From: Psychrobacter pygoscelis | GTDB taxonomy: Bacteria > Pseudomonadota > Gammaproteobacteria > Pseudomonadales > Moraxellaceae | Direction: 5' to 3' | DNA length: 64,000 nt | Assembly: GCF_004335015.1 (NCBI RefSeq) | Contig: NZ_RQRU01000002.1 | Span: forward strand, 62,001-126,000 | Part shown: piece after piece, positions 10,568 through 20,904 of the stretch | Layout of the letters: each line of letters opens with the position of its first letter | How positions within the stretch are numbered: the first letter of the stretch is position 1 | Translations under genes and position numbers: made by a program | Notes under the pieces: generated by a model | What the model was told of the DNA's origin: nothing | The model's input: only the letters and a program-made list of their open reading frames with translations | The model's database searches: none

Positions 10568-10833
10568 TTAACAGACAGACTTATGATCAATGTCCAATAC
10601 TTGTCTGGCTTATGAGTCTGGGCATAATCACTATTTGCGTTTACTTAACTGACAGGTATTGGGTGAGTCTATCAGGTGAATATGGCTCTTTAGTTGGGCC
10701 GCTTGCTGTTTTTTTGAACTGTTTTCTTTGGCTCATTCATGCTATCTATCGTAGACCATTCAACTGGTCTATTACTGTGACAAATCTATTGGGAATTACT
10801 TTAAGTTTGTTATGGTTTTGGAGAACGATATAA
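10564..10833 (+). CDS. Small membrane protein coupled to gatB
   Basis: An 89-residue protein starting at a TTG that overlaps the gatB stop in a four-base TTGA junction, an arrangement typical of translational coupling. It has about three hydrophobic segments (about residues 13-27, 38-57 and 69-86) and a Trp-rich C-terminus. No family recognised. The frame is open to within 60 bases of the tRNA-Pro gene. An internal ATG (codon 17) is an alternative start but would cut into the first membrane segment. Hypothetical; existence supported by coupling and hydrophobic pattern only. Confidence 0.5.
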   Translation: MINRQTYDQCPILVWLMSLGIITICVYLTDRYWVSLSGEYGSLVGPLAVFLNCFLWLIHAIYRRPFNWSITVTNLLGITLSLLWFWRTI

Positions 10834-10850
10834 GGCTTTTAAAATAGACC

Positions 10851-10878
10851 TTGCAAATTGAACCAAAATCAGTAAAAT
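10851..10878 (+). promoter_or_regulatory. Promoter of tRNA-Pro
   Basis: TTGCAA, a 16-base spacer and TAAAAT match the sigma-70 consensus at four and five of six positions. The -10 box ends ten bases before the mature tRNA 5' end, so transcription would begin almost at the tRNA itself. Confidence 0.55.
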
Positions 10879-10888
10879 AGTGGGACTT

Positions 10889-10965
10889 CGGGGCGTAGCG
10901 CAGTCTGGTAGCGCACTACACTGGGGGTGTAGTGGTCGCAGGTTCAAATCCTGCCGTTCCGACCA
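10889..10965 (+). tRNA. tRNA-Pro (anticodon GGG)
   Basis: Complete cloverleaf of 77 bases with encoded CCA. Acceptor stem CGGGGCG pairs with CGTTCCG (two G-U pairs); D-stem GCGC/GCGC; anticodon stem CTACA/TGTAG around loop CTGGGGG, giving anticodon GGG, which reads proline codons CCC and CCU; T-stem GCAGG/CCTGC around TTCAAAT. Confidence 0.95.
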
Positions 10966-10979
10966 AATTAGCTCGATAG

Positions 10980-11016
10980 AAAAGCCAATCATTGCTAGCA
11001 ATGATTGGCTTTTTTT
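10980..11016 (+). terminator. Rho-independent terminator after tRNA-Pro
   Basis: Perfect palindromic hairpin (arms AAGCCAATCATTGC and its complement) followed by seven T residues, starting 15 bases after the tRNA CCA end. Confidence 0.9.
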
Positions 11017-11096
11017 ATGGCTTACTTCCTCACTAAAATTTGCCCTTTCCTCTAATGTTTATCTTTTATGAGGTTACAGGCCGTACTATTATCTGT

Positions 11097-12260
11097 CTAC
11101 GACTTGTCTTGCGGATACGGTACTTCAAACACACTTTCGCTATCTAGATTACGGGCTTTAGCGTACTTATCATCAATCATGTCCTGCATATCTTGACCCA
11201 ATACCCGCACCTTATAATCTCCTAAAGTAAACTTAATATACACAATCTGAATCCAAACAATCAGCGTTACGGCAAACGGTGTCGCGAGTGCCACACCAAA
11301 AAATCCCATTAATGAGCCCATAATCACTTGCGAGACCAATAATGCTACTGGTGGTAGATTCACCAGCTTTTGCTGGACCAAGGGAGCAACGACATAACTC
11401 TCAAGCTGCTGCACCACGAACATCACAAGGACGACCCAAATGACCATATCAGGAGCGACCAACAACGTAATCAACACTATAGGGATGGCAGCTAACCAAG
11501 GGCCAATAACCGGAATAAAATCTAATAAAAAGGAGATAAAGCCCATCGCTAAAGCAAAGGGAATGTCCATAAACCATAAAGCGACCGTAGTACACACCCC
11601 AACGAAAGACATCACCACAAACTGACCTAACAGCCACTGCTTTAGAGCTTGATAAGACTGTTGAAATAAGTAGCGGCCTTTGTCGCGCTTCTCTATAGGA
11701 ATCAATGAGATAAAGCTATTGACATAGATCGACGGAGAGATGGCTAAGAATAGTCCCAATAGAATGATAATCATGAAATTTGTCATACCATTCATAAGGC
11801 CAGTGATCACCCCGGGCATAAAGCCAAGGCCTTTATTAACCATGGACTGAATCGGATTATAAGTGTTGTTTTGCGTCAACCATTCATTAATATGCACCAG
11901 CAGTGGCGAGTGATCTAAATACTGCTGCAACTTTTCCATAGCGGCGGGTAACGCCGTCTTCATCTCATCCAACTGCGCAAACAATTCTTGGCCAAACAAT
12001 GCACCAAATGTCGCGAATACTGAGGCAATTAGCAGTAAGACTAGCGCCACCATCACCCCATGTGGGGCTTTTTGTAGCCACGGCCCTACCAATGGTAATT
12101 GGCGTAGCGCAGATATCAGACTTAGAATACAAACAGCGACTAATATAGCCGCAAAGACCAGTAGCCACACTCTTGTCAGTAGCCATAAACTCAGTATAAA
12201 AACCATGAGCAGTAAGCTTATGAATATAAAATTCTTCTGGTTAGAAAATTGCGGCGGCAT
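11097..12260 (-). CDS. AI-2E family (PerM-like) membrane transporter
   Basis: A 387-residue integral membrane protein of the AI-2 exporter/PerM family, whose members export autoinducer-2 or act as Na+/H+ antiporters; the substrate here cannot be read from sequence. About eight hydrophobic segments: a pair at residues 10-50, one at 65-90, then a soluble helical stretch (about 95-150, ELFAQLDEMKTALPAAMEKL) and the conserved C-terminal block with FLLDFIPVIGPWLAAIP and the late PFAVTLIVWIQ. It stands alone, converging on the tRNA-Pro terminator region. Confidence 0.88.
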   Translation of the reverse strand: MPPQFSNQKNFIFISLLLMVFILSLWLLTRVWLLVFAAILVAVCILSLISALRQLPLVGPWLQKAPHGVMVALVLLLIASVFATFGALFGQELFAQLDEMKTALPAAMEKLQQYLDHSPLLVHINEWLTQNNTYNPIQSMVNKGLGFMPGVITGLMNGMTNFMIIILLGLFLAISPSIYVNSFISLIPIEKRDKGRYLFQQSYQALKQWLLGQFVVMSFVGVCTTVALWFMDIPFALAMGFISFLLDFIPVIGPWLAAIPIVLITLLVAPDMVIWVVLVMFVVQQLESYVVAPLVQQKLVNLPPVALLVSQVIMGSLMGFFGVALATPFAVTLIVWIQIVYIKFTLGDYKVRVLGQDMQDMIDDKYAKARNLDSESVFEVPYPQDKS

Positions 12261-12960
12261 AGATGATGGGCCTATTAAATTGTAAAAGTTATTGATAACG
12301 CTAACAGTGAGGCTAGCATCAAAAGATGGCGCTCAAGATTACATGATAAAAAGCTTATTTCATCTGCTAATCTTAATTATTCACTAATTTCGACAAAAAC
12401 TAACAACTAAAATACTTGTCATATCGAGATTAAACATCGTTAACTCATGAGAGGTAACTATGATCGATTCCCTCAAGGTCTGCTGCATAGTCAATAGTCA
12501 CTGGTATAAGTTTGCACCCACCTTGAACCTATCGTTACTCCTAATATGACTATACTCTCTAGAAAAATCGACGAGAAATTTATCAAAATTGACGAAAATG
12601 TAGTCATGTTAAGTCAATTAAGCATTAATTTTGCTCAGTGAGGGCATGCTCTAACATATTTAATCGACGTTACATTTAGCTCACAATAACAAGAGTGCTT
12701 GTTTTACCTCAGTCACTCTGTGGTCCCTCTTCGGTTGTTAAAAAGACAGCTCATACCGGTCTTACTAGTACATTATTTTTAACTGATATCAACTAGCGTA
12801 TAGCTCTTGTCAAATGATTGTCATGAAGTCTATATATCATAGGAAACCTTACGAATATAAGTTAACTATTCTTTATGGATAAGACAACTTATAGCAACAA
12901 ATTATGTAAGAGATTGATTATTTAATACCTTTCCTATTATTTAACCAGAAGAAACAACTC
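12261..12960. other. 700-base region upstream of the phosphatase autotransporter
   Basis: Carries the promoter region of the autotransporter (PhoB-box-like element listed separately) and, on the other side, of the PerM-like gene. A 29-codon frame at 12462-12551 with a good GAGAGGT ribosome site is present but too short to call. A 27-base stretch at 12493-12519 recurs with four mismatches at 57727. No longer frame looks real. Confidence 0.5.
12807..12840 (+). promoter_or_regulatory. Putative PhoB box and -10 of the phosphatase autotransporter
   Basis: Two direct repeats TTGTCAA and TTGTCAT lie 11 bases apart start to start, the architecture of a Pho box (CTGTCAT, four-base AT-rich spacer, CTGTCAT); 11 of 14 consensus positions match. 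A -10-like TATCAT follows the second repeat after ten bases, the same spacing as in the E. coli phoA promoter. The element sits about 120 bases before the start codon of a phosphatase. The match is read by eye; PhoB control is inference. Confidence 0.5.
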
Positions 12961-15900
12961 ATGACTTTGTATAATCAAAATGTTCGTTTTAGACCCAAGC
13001 TATTAGTAATAGCCATCTCTATTAGCCTTCTATCTTTATCTGCTAAAGCAGAAGAAGCTCCCAATACCGAAGCCCCTTCTGGTACCATGCCATCACCTGA
13101 AGCTACCGAAGAGTCCTTAGATTCAGCTATGAAAGCGGCACTTGATCGCTCTGACAAACAAGCTAGTTCATGGTTTACAGAGCTAAAAAGAGAGGTATTA
13201 AATCATAGCCCAGTAACCGATGACAGTGTTGCTAATTTAGATCTCGAAGGTAGCAATCAGCAAAAGGAAATAACTGGTGAGCGTCTAAAATTAGCAAAAG
13301 AAAACATCAGTCAAGACCATCAATATCGCTTTGACTTAATGGCAACCTCTGCGTTAAGCGATAAAGAGCAAGCCGGAAACATTGCCTACTATCCCAAAAA
13401 AGACAAAACCAACTACAAACAACTATATGATGTCATTCATGATGCTCAATATACCCGTGATCCAAATAAGAAAAAAACTCGCAGAGCTGATTCTATACTA
13501 AAAGATTTGTATCATCGAGGTCGCCCTTATCAAGTTGTCGATGATAATGGAGAATATAAAGATGACTATAAAACCACCGAAGGCTCTTCATTTCCCAGTG
13601 GTCATACTTGGGATGGCTATCGAGAAGCTGCCGTTTGGAGTGTTATTTTCCCTGAACGCGGACAAGAAGTATTTTCACGAGCACTGCAGTATGGTGAAAG
13701 CCGTACCATCGTTGGCGCGCATTTCCCAACAGACACCATCGGTTCGCGCGCAGGAAACTACTACTACCTCGCCAATATCTTAGATGATGATGCCACCACC
13801 GAAACTTTTGTAAGAATGGCAAAAAAAATCCGTGATGAAGCGGATGTTAATTGCGCAGATGGTCAAAACTTACAATCTTGTCTACTACAAAAGCAAAACC
13901 CCATTACGGACGCCTATGCCGAGAATAATAATGCAATTGGCTATTACGGTTTAATCACCGACCCAGCAGCCGATAGTCGTGTCAATGTCAGCGACCTAAA
14001 TCCTATTGCTGCCAATCTACTACGTATACGCTACCCCTATTTAACCGATGAACAGCGCCTCCAAACCCTTGCAGCTACTGCCTACCCTAAAAACTCTATC
14101 GCTGCCAAAGTTGCAGACCAAAACTGGGGGTTGATTGATTTACCAAAAGCCTATACAGGACCAACTCGTCTAGATAATGATTGGGACGTAGCACAAGATT
14201 ATAATGAAAAACGTGATGTTTCAGGCTTTGGTCAATATGATGAATGGCGTAACAATATCACTGGTAGCGGTAAATTAACCAAATCAGGAGCAGGTACACT
14301 GGTATTAACAGGTGACAATAGTTTTGCTGGTTTTGACCTCAATTCAGGTACGCTCGAGCTAAAAGGCACAAACTCACTAACCAATACATCCACTGTTAAT
14401 AATGGCATTTTAAATATCGCCTCTGGTAGCGAATTAAATAGTGCGCTGTCAGTCAATGGTGGTGAGGCGAACCTTCTATCTGGCAGTTTGCTAGAGGGTG
14501 ATACCTCAATTCAGCAAGGCAAACTCAACGTAAACTCAGAAGCCTCAATACATAATGAGAATTTATCCGTAACTGGTGGCGAGTTAAATATCGCAGCAAA
14601 TAGCAGTATCAGTAGTAATGAGATACTGCTAGATAATGGTCATATCAATATTGCACCACATGACTCAGCTGCCACTTCAACACCGACTAATACCAACTTA
14701 ACAGGGAATATCGTTGCTAGAAATTCGCAGATAAATCTGGCAAATGCTGTAGCAGGAGACAAATTAACCATTAATGGTAACTTTAGCACCGGTAATAATA
14801 CTTGGCTCATGGATACATATCTGACAGGTCAGGGACAAAGTGACAATCTAGGAGCTGATGGCAAAAGTTATACAGATAACGTAAAAATCACTGGTGACCT
14901 TATAGATAATGGTGTTGATAACGTTCAAGTTAATAACCTAAATATTGCCAATCCGACTGGCAAAGAATCTATTTTGATGTATGACATCGATGGTACTTCA
15001 AATGGTAAATTTGCATTACAAAGTCGTGTGGCAAAAGGTGGTTATGAATATCTATTAAATAAACATACAGATGGTGACTGGTATCTAGAAAGTAATACCG
15101 CCCCTACTGATCCTACTCCCCCTACTCCACAATCCCCAGAAGAGGCAGCGTTGCAAGCTGCACTGGATCGTTCAGATAGTCTGTCTAACCCACTATATGA
15201 ACAACTAAAAAATAATGTTCTAAATAACAATCCTGCTAATTATGAAACAAAATTGGTAGAAGCAGATAGATTAAAGTTTCTTGAATACGTCAATAGTGAG
15301 GATGACGCTCGTGTTGACCTAGCCTATGAACAAGTGCAGCAAAAGTACCCCTATCGATTTAACTTATTTGCAGTTTCTGCTTTAGGCGATGAAAAAGAAG
15401 CAGGTAATATTAAACTTGAAGATGACTCTAAAAATGATACCAATTTCAAAAAATTATCTAATATTATAGATGCTGCTCATTATCTCACTGATGATAGTGA
15501 CCCTCAAAAACCCAAAAAACGTCAAGCTGAATCCTTTTTAAAAGAGTTTCATCATCGGGGTCGACCATTTAAGGTTCTTGACGAAAATACTGGTGAGTAT
15601 GTCGATAATTTTCAAGATATCGAAGGTAACTCATTTCCTAGTGGGCATACATGGAATGGCTATAGAGAAGCAGCCGCTTGGAGCATGATTTTCCCTGAGC
15701 GTGGTCAAGAGATATTTTCACGAGCATTGCAATACGGTGAAAGTCGTATTTTTGTGGGGGCACACTTTCCCACAGATACCATCGGTGCGCGCGCAGGTAA
15801 TTACTTCTATTTAGCCAAGCTCTTAGATGACGATACCACAGCTGAAACCTTTGTAGAAATGGCTAAAGAAATCCGTGACGAAGCGGATGTTAATTGTGAA

Positions 15901-18363
15901 GATGGACAAAGCTTACAAGCCTGTTTATTTCAAAAACAAAACCCAATTACGGACGCATATGCCAAAAATAATAATGAAATTGGCTATTATGGTTTGATCA
16001 CAGATACCTCTGCTGATAGCCGTGTAGAAATGAGCGATATCCCCGTAGAAGCTGCCAATCTATTACGTCTTCGCTACCCTTATTTAACCAATGAACAACG
16101 CCTTGAGACCTTGGCAGGCACTGCCTATGCCAAAAACTCTATTGCTGCCAAAGTCGCTGACCATAACTGGGGGCTGATTGATTTACCAAAAGCCTATACC
16201 GGTCCTTCTCGGTTAGACAGTAACTGGTCAGTCGCTCAAGACTATCATGCGAACAAGGACATCTCAGGTTTTGGTAAATATGACGAATGGCGTAACGATA
16301 TTAGCGGTAACGGCAAATTAACCAAATCAGGAACAGGTACACTGGCACTAACTGGCGACAATAGCTTTGCTGGTTTTGATCTCAATGCAGGTACGCTTGA
16401 GCTAAAAGGCACAAACACACTAACCAATACATCTACTGTTAATGATGGTATTTTAAATATTGCCTCAAATGGTGAATTAAATAGTGATTTAGCAGTCACT
16501 GGTGGTGAGGTAAACATCCTTACAGGAGGTTTATTAGGAAGCAACACATCAATGACTGATGCAACAATCAACGTGTATTCAGATGCCTCAATACAGAATG
16601 AACAGTTATCAATCAATCATGGCACACTCAATATTGCGACAAATGGCGTTGTAAACAGTGAAAATATAGCTCTCAATAATGGGCGTTTAAACATTGCACC
16701 ACGCAGTGAGTCACAAAACCCAACGAATACCAATAGAGCTGCATCTGCAAACAGTGCCCCACGTCGCCTACCAAGAGCGCTAACTACCTCTCCATCTACG
16801 GTTACCATAGATGGCAATATGGCTGCCACAAACTCTCAAATAAATTTAGCAAACGGTATAGCTGGAGATAAATTAACTATCAATAGCGATTACACCGCTG
16901 ATGGTAATACTTGGTTAATGGACGCCTACTTAACTGGCCTAGGACAAAGCAGTAACCTAGGGGCCGATGGCAAGAGCTATACAGATAACATCAACATTAA
17001 GGGTAATGTCATAGACAATGGCATTGATTGGGTGTGGATTAACAATCTTAATATCGCAGACCCAACTGGTGAAGAATCTGTTTTGCTATACGATATTGAA
17101 GGTGACTCAAATGGTAAATTCTTACTTCAGCGTCGTGTCGCAAAAGGTGGCTTTGAATATCTGTTGAATAAACATACAGATGGAGATTGGTACTTAGAGA
17201 GTCTTAGCTTAACCGGCGCTACTGGCGCTACTGGCGCTACTGGTGCAACCGGCGCTACTGGTGCTACTGGTGCTACTGGTGCTACTGGTGCTACTGGTGC
17301 TACTGGTGCTACTGGTGCAACCGGCGCTACTGGTGCTACTGGTGCTACTGGTGCTACTGGTGCTACTGGTGCTACTGGTGCTACTGGAAACTCTGGAACG
17401 CATCTTCCTGTCATTCGCCCAGAAGTAGGAAGTTATTTAACAAATGCGCACATGGCTAACAACCTTTTTGTACATCGCTTAGAAGTTAGAAATAGTGCTA
17501 GTGAAGATGTCGACCAAAATCACAAGAACGTCGGTCAATTGTGGATTAGAGCAATAGGTGGCGCTCATGAGTTTGCAGATGCATCTGGTCAAATAGACAC
17601 AGACGGCCATAGCTATATCGTCCACGGCGGTATTGGTTTAGCGAACTTTGGTGCGAATAACGAACTTAACGTGGGCTTAATGGCTGCCTACGGCAACGCT
17701 GAAAGCGATTCTCAATCATCTGTTACTAACTATAAATCAGCCTCAAAGGTTGATGGTTATGGAATGGGACTATATGGTACTTGGTACGAAAATCCTAATG
17801 AAAAGACCGGAGCCTATGCCGATGTTTGGGCAATGTGGAATAAGTTTAATAATGAAGTAACTGGACAAGACTTTGGATCGGAAAAATACGATTCTTCCGG
17901 TGTGGTTGCTTCTATTGAGGCAGGATCGAGTTATAAATTGGCTCAGTCGGAACAAGATGTCAGCTACTGGATTCAGCCACAAGGTCAAATCATTTACCAA
18001 GATGTACAATTAGATTCTTTTGATGAGAAGTCAACGGGAACTCGCGTCACTGAAGGCAAAGCTAACATTCAAACTCGTTTAGGGGCCAAGGCCTATATGC
18101 AGGTACCAACAGGAGACTCTGAAAACTCAAACTATCGTCCTTTTGTCGCGCTAAACTGGCTACACAATACAGCAGATGAACAGCTACGCTTAGACAATAC
18201 CAGCTATGGTATAGCCGGTAGCTCAAATGTCGGCGAGATTAAGGTTGGCTTAGAGGGTCAAACTTCTAAATATGGTCAAGCGTCGGTAGGTATTTCTTAT
18301 CAACAAGGTAGTGATGACTATAATAACGTTATCGGGAATATTGGTTGGAAGTTTAAATTCTAA
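12961..18363 (+). CDS. Autotransporter with two tandem PAP2-type acid phosphatase modules and a collagen-like stalk
   Basis: An 1800-residue type V secreted protein. Signal peptide ends at AKA (residue 30). Module 1 (about 53-711) has a complete PAP2/class A acid phosphatase signature: K181-x6-R188-P189, P212-S-G-H215 and S247-R248-x5-H254-x3-D258. It is followed by a Gly/Asn-rich beta-helix opening with a PATR-type repeat ([19 protein letters not shown]). A Pro/Thr linker leads to module 2 (about 727-1414), where the same signature is again intact: K861/R868/P869, P893-H896, S928/R929/H935/D939. Then come 19 Gly-Ala-Thr triplets (1419-1475) and a C-terminal beta-barrel (about 1510-1800) ending in Phe (GWKFKF). 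The phosphatase should be displayed on the cell surface. Start follows AGAAG at a suitable distance. Phosphatase-autotransporter fusions exist; two active modules plus a collagen-like stalk is the unusual part. Substrate unknown. Confidence 0.93.
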   Translation: MTLYNQNVRFRPKLLVIAISISLLSLSAKAEEAPNTEAPSGTMPSPEATEESLDSAMKAALDRSDKQASSWFTELKREVLNHSPVTDDSVANLDLEGSNQQKEITGERLKLAKENISQDHQYRFDLMATSALSDKEQAGNIAYYPKKDKTNYKQLYDVIHDAQYTRDPNKKKTRRADSILKDLYHRGRPYQVVDDNGEYKDDYKTTEGSSFPSGHTWDGYREAAVWSVIFPERGQEVFSRALQYGESRTIVGAHFPTDTIGSRAGNYYYLANILDDDATTETFVRMAKKIRDEADVNCADGQNLQSCLLQKQNPITDAYAENNNAIGYYGLITDPAADSRVNVSDLNPIAANLLRIRYPYLTDEQRLQTLAATAYPKNSIAAKVADQNWGLIDLPKAYTGPTRLDNDWDVAQDYNEKRDVSGFGQYDEWRNNITGSGKLTKSGAGTLVLTGDNSFAGFDLNSGTLELKGTNSLTNTSTVNNGILNIASGSELNSALSVNGGEANLLSGSLLEGDTSIQQGKLNVNSEASIHNENLSVTGGELNIAANSSISSNEILLDNGHINIAPHDSAATSTPTNTNLTGNIVARNSQINLANAVAGDKLTINGNFSTGNNTWLMDTYLTGQGQSDNLGADGKSYTDNVKITGDLIDNGVDNVQVNNLNIANPTGKESILMYDIDGTSNGKFALQSRVAKGGYEYLLNKHTDGDWYLESNTAPTDPTPPTPQSPEEAALQAALDRSDSLSNPLYEQLKNNVLNNNPANYETKLVEADRLKFLEYVNSEDDARVDLAYEQVQQKYPYRFNLFAVSALGDEKEAGNIKLEDDSKNDTNFKKLSNIIDAAHYLTDDSDPQKPKKRQAESFLKEFHHRGRPFKVLDENTGEYVDNFQDIEGNSFPSGHTWNGYREAAAWSMIFPERGQEIFSRALQYGESRIFVGAHFPTDTIGARAGNYFYLAKLLDDDTTAETFVEMAKEIRDEADVNCEDGQSLQACLFQKQNPITDAYAKNNNEIGYYGLITDTSADSRVEMSDIPVEAANLLRLRYPYLTNEQRLETLAGTAYAKNSIAAKVADHNWGLIDLPKAYTGPSRLDSNWSVAQDYHANKDISGFGKYDEWRNDISGNGKLTKSGTGTLALTGDNSFAGFDLNAGTLELKGTNTLTNTSTVNDGILNIASNGELNSDLAVTGGEVNILTGGLLGSNTSMTDATINVYSDASIQNEQLSINHGTLNIATNGVVNSENIALNNGRLNIAPRSESQNPTNTNRAASANSAPRRLPRALTTSPSTVTIDGNMAATNSQINLANGIAGDKLTINSDYTADGNTWLMDAYLTGLGQSSNLGADGKSYTDNINIKGNVIDNGIDWVWINNLNIADPTGEESVLLYDIEGDSNGKFLLQRRVAKGGFEYLLNKHTDGDWYLESLSLTGATGATGATGATGATGATGATGATGATGATGATGATGATGATGATGATGATGATGATGNSGTHLPVIRPEVGSYLTNAHMANNLFVHRLEVRNSASEDVDQNHKNVGQLWIRAIGGAHEFADASGQIDTDGHSYIVHGGIGLANFGANNELNVGLMAAYGNAESDSQSSVTNYKSASKVDGYGMGLYGTWYENPNEKTGAYADVWAMWNKFNNEVTGQDFGSEKYDSSGVVASIEAGSSYKLAQSEQDVSYWIQPQGQIIYQDVQLDSFDEKSTGTRVTEGKANIQTRLGAKAYMQVPTGDSENSNYRPFVALNWLHNTADEQLRLDNTSYGIAGSSNVGEIKVGLEGQTSKYGQASVGISYQQGSDDYNNVIGNIGWKFKF
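13117..17202 (+). repeat. Tandem duplication of the phosphatase/beta-helix module
   Basis: Unit 1 is about 13117-15093 and unit 2 about 15139-17202. They correspond along their whole length, from ALDRSD at the start to [11 protein letters not shown] at the end. The match covers both the catalytic domain and the beta-helix, so the whole exported module was copied. Unit 2 has an extra segment near 16710-16810. Divergence at many silent and amino-acid positions shows the duplication is not recent. Confidence 0.9.
17215..17385 (+). repeat. 19 x 9-bp (Gly-Ala-Thr) collagen-like repeat
   Basis: Nineteen uninterrupted 9-base units, mostly GGTGCTACT. Variant units allow a second level to be read: units 4-11 (17242-17313) and units 12-19 (17314-17385) are the same 72-base block, each one GGTGCAACC, one GGCGCTACT and six GGTGCTACT, so the array grew by an exact 72-base duplication. 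Copy-number changes keep the frame and would only change stalk length. Confidence 0.97.
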
Positions 18364-18465
18364 CCCATTTATTAAACCTTAACCTTTGCGTTAATTAATA
18401 AGTAAGATTATTTCAGGTAATTTTCTCCATCTCTGTTATTACTCTGAATTGTCACTATCTTTCAA

Positions 18466-18497
18466 TAAAAAAACCTTGCTTAGCAGGGTTTTTTTAT
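18466..18497 (+). terminator. Rho-independent terminator after the autotransporter gene
   Basis: AAACCTTGCT pairs with AGCAGGGTTT (one G-T pair) and a seven-T run follows, about 100 bases after the stop codon. It separates the autotransporter from the glycosyltransferase that follows. Confidence 0.85.
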
Positions 18498-18534
18498 ATG
18501 CGAATAATAATCAACCTACTAGAGAGTCAGACAT

Positions 18535-19704
18535 ATGTCCCTTTGTCTTAATATGATCGTGAAAAATGAAAGTCACATTATTCAGAAAACTTTAAAAAAT
18601 ATTTGCGATAACTTCCCTATTGATTACTGGGTAATATCAGATACCGGTTCGACAGATAATACTATAGAGATTATAGAGAACTTTTTTCAACTACAAGGAA
18701 TTGATGGCTTTATTCACTCGGAACCTTGGAAAGATTTTAGTTATAACAGAAATGCAGCACTCAATGCTTGTATAGGCAAGAGTGACTACGTATTAATTTT
18801 TGATGCGGATGATAAAGTAGTGGGTGAAATAAAACTTCCTGAACTAGTAGCAGACGCCTACTTTCTTAAATTCACTAGCGAAAGCCTATCCATTCAATAC
18901 CTCAGAAAACTAATTATAAAAAATAACGGTAATTATAGATGGCGTGGTGTCTTACATGAGTTTTTAGAAAATGATAATGAAGGTCGGGTCGATGAAGTCA
19001 CTGGGGATTATGCCATTATCTCTGGTCGAACAGGAAGTAGGAACCGCAAAGACAATAAATATTTAGACGACGCTGTTATTTTAGAAAAGGCTTATAACGC
19101 GGGTGAAGAGTTAGACCTACTACCACGCTACGCGTTTTATTGTGCTCAGTCCTATAAAGATGCAGGAAAAATAGATCAGGCCATTGATTGGTATAAAAGA
19201 AGATGTGAATTAGCAAATGGTTGGTACGATGAGATATATTGTAGTTATGACCAGCTAGGGCTGCTCTATGAAACAAGAGATGACTTTAAAGAAGCTATTT
19301 ACTACTGGCAAGAAGGGGTTAAATTTGATCCGAAAAGGGCAGAATGTTGGTATAACCTAACACGTAGACATAGCTGGGATAACCAAATAGATCTCGCCTA
19401 TTGTTATGCCAAGCAGGCAAGTGAGATAGCTATTCCAGAAGGTAATCGTCTGTTTATTAATAAACCTATCTATTTGTACTGGCTATATTATGAGCTGTGT
19501 TTAAATGCATATAAAATAGGGAAAATAGAAGAATCATATAACGCATTTAAAAAAATGACTTATCATTGCCCTCAAGATTTAGTTAATAGATTGGCCTACC
19601 AAGTTCCTGCCTATAAGGAACTGATATCAGAAGATAAATTTATTGAAGTCAAAGCGTTGTCATTGAACCTAACTCGACTTAATAGATTAGACTTATTGAA
19701 CTAA
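18535..19704 (+). CDS. Family 2 glycosyltransferase with C-terminal TPR repeats
   Basis: A 389-residue cytoplasmic enzyme. The N-terminal GT-A domain (about 1-190) shows LNMIVKNESHII, SDTGSTDNTIEI and the DxD-type sugar-nucleotide/metal site FDADD near residue 86. The C-terminal half (about 195-340) has helical pairs typical of tetratricopeptide repeats (AFYCAQSYKDAGKIDQAIDWY, LGLLYETRDDFKEAIYYW). Enzymes with this architecture can glycosylate proteins or polysaccharides. It starts 172 bases after the autotransporter stop, same strand, with a terminator between. Lower GC than the next genes. Donor and acceptor are unknown. Confidence 0.88.
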   Translation: MSLCLNMIVKNESHIIQKTLKNICDNFPIDYWVISDTGSTDNTIEIIENFFQLQGIDGFIHSEPWKDFSYNRNAALNACIGKSDYVLIFDADDKVVGEIKLPELVADAYFLKFTSESLSIQYLRKLIIKNNGNYRWRGVLHEFLENDNEGRVDEVTGDYAIISGRTGSRNRKDNKYLDDAVILEKAYNAGEELDLLPRYAFYCAQSYKDAGKIDQAIDWYKRRCELANGWYDEIYCSYDQLGLLYETRDDFKEAIYYWQEGVKFDPKRAECWYNLTRRHSWDNQIDLAYCYAKQASEIAIPEGNRLFINKPIYLYWLYYELCLNAYKIGKIEESYNAFKKMTYHCPQDLVNRLAYQVPAYKELISEDKFIEVKALSLNLTRLNRLDLLN

Positions 19705-19896
19705 GTAAACATACTCCCTAGCCTTTAATAACTGAGCAGGTGTTGATATTGTGATGACCATCAAAAATGCAATCGGGCAGTGCTAGACATTAACTTAAGA
19801 AGACGGTAGGGTAAGCGCACACTTGCGGCGCTAAAGCCTGTAAGAAAATATTATAAAAGGCGACAGCCAAAAACTGTTATAAGAGTAAAAGCTGAC

Positions 19897-20835
19897 ATGA
19901 TTGACTTAAACGCCCTAGCACCTTGGGAGCGCTACTCTCGTCCCTTTGTGCGCGACTTAGCGTTTGCCCTCGCCTGTCCGCCAGTGCTCAATGCTTGGGT
20001 AGACCATGAACCATTGATGAATACACCCACTGTCGTCATGCACTCAGCGGCGTTCTGGCAACAGCAGTTTGCGGCATATCAATCGCGTTTAGAGATGTTA
20101 GATAACACCAAAGCCTATCGCCGCTTAACTAGGTTTTTGATGAGTCGCCCTAGCCCTTATCGGTTAGGATTTCACTTTGAAGGACTGATGCACTTCTGGC
20201 TCACTGATGGCTTCGATCATGGCTACCATGCTTATGAAGTGCTGGCGCATAATGTTCAGCTATTCCGCGATAAGCAGACTGTTGGTGAGCTAGATTATAT
20301 CCTGCACAATCATGATACGGATGAAATTGAGCACTGGGAATTAGCGATTAAGTTTTTCTTAGGCGCGCCGCCATACGGCTTTGCAAACTGGGTCGGTATG
20401 AACTCTAGAGACAATCTTAAACGCAAAATGACCCATATGCAAAGTAAGCAATTTGGCGCGGTATGGATCGATGTGGACTTTAAGGAGAGTGTGAAAAGAG
20501 TAAAAATAGATAAGCGAGTTGCCGTGATTAAGGGCCGGTTTTGTCGGCCAGTTAGTGACACTCAATTTGCGCGGCCTGCTTGGCTCACTCCCAACTTTCC
20601 AATACATGACTGGTACGATGGTAATAATAAGGCGCAGCTAGCTACCCTTAATGTGAGGATGCTACGACGCGCCCGATATGTCGAATGGTTTACCAGGCGT
20701 AGTTTTTATGATGACTCAGTCGAATGGTCAGCGGTCACACCCCTTGAGTCAGGACTGTACTTTGAAGCAGATCGTCCATTAGTCATTTATCGCGATAAAC
20801 TTAATAGTAACATGAGGTTAATAAAGTCACCATAA
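19897..20835 (+). CDS. DUF1853 family protein
   Basis: A 312-residue cytoplasmic protein that fits DUF1853: N-terminal VRDLAFALACPPVL, LGFHFEGLMHFWL in the middle and the pair GELDYILHN / HWELAIKFFLG about residues 130-155. The D...ExK arrangement in that pair resembles a PD-(D/E)XK nuclease core; this reading is inference. Function of the family is unknown. It starts 192 bases after the glycosyltransferase and converges with the DUF2726 gene. Confidence 0.75.
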   Translation: MIDLNALAPWERYSRPFVRDLAFALACPPVLNAWVDHEPLMNTPTVVMHSAAFWQQQFAAYQSRLEMLDNTKAYRRLTRFLMSRPSPYRLGFHFEGLMHFWLTDGFDHGYHAYEVLAHNVQLFRDKQTVGELDYILHNHDTDEIEHWELAIKFFLGAPPYGFANWVGMNSRDNLKRKMTHMQSKQFGAVWIDVDFKESVKRVKIDKRVAVIKGRFCRPVSDTQFARPAWLTPNFPIHDWYDGNNKAQLATLNVRMLRRARYVEWFTRRSFYDDSVEWSAVTPLESGLYFEADRPLVIYRDKLNSNMRLIKSP

Positions 20836-20904
20836 GTTTTGCAAGTAGACTGAATATGGTAATAAGCCAATCGGCCACCCATACCCTCTTAGAGGCCGCC
20901 CAGT

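Noticed and set aside
17127..17428. Open frames on both strands across the GAT repeats
   Set aside because: They are by-products of a 9-base repeat lacking stop codons in several frames; the autotransporter frame explains the region.
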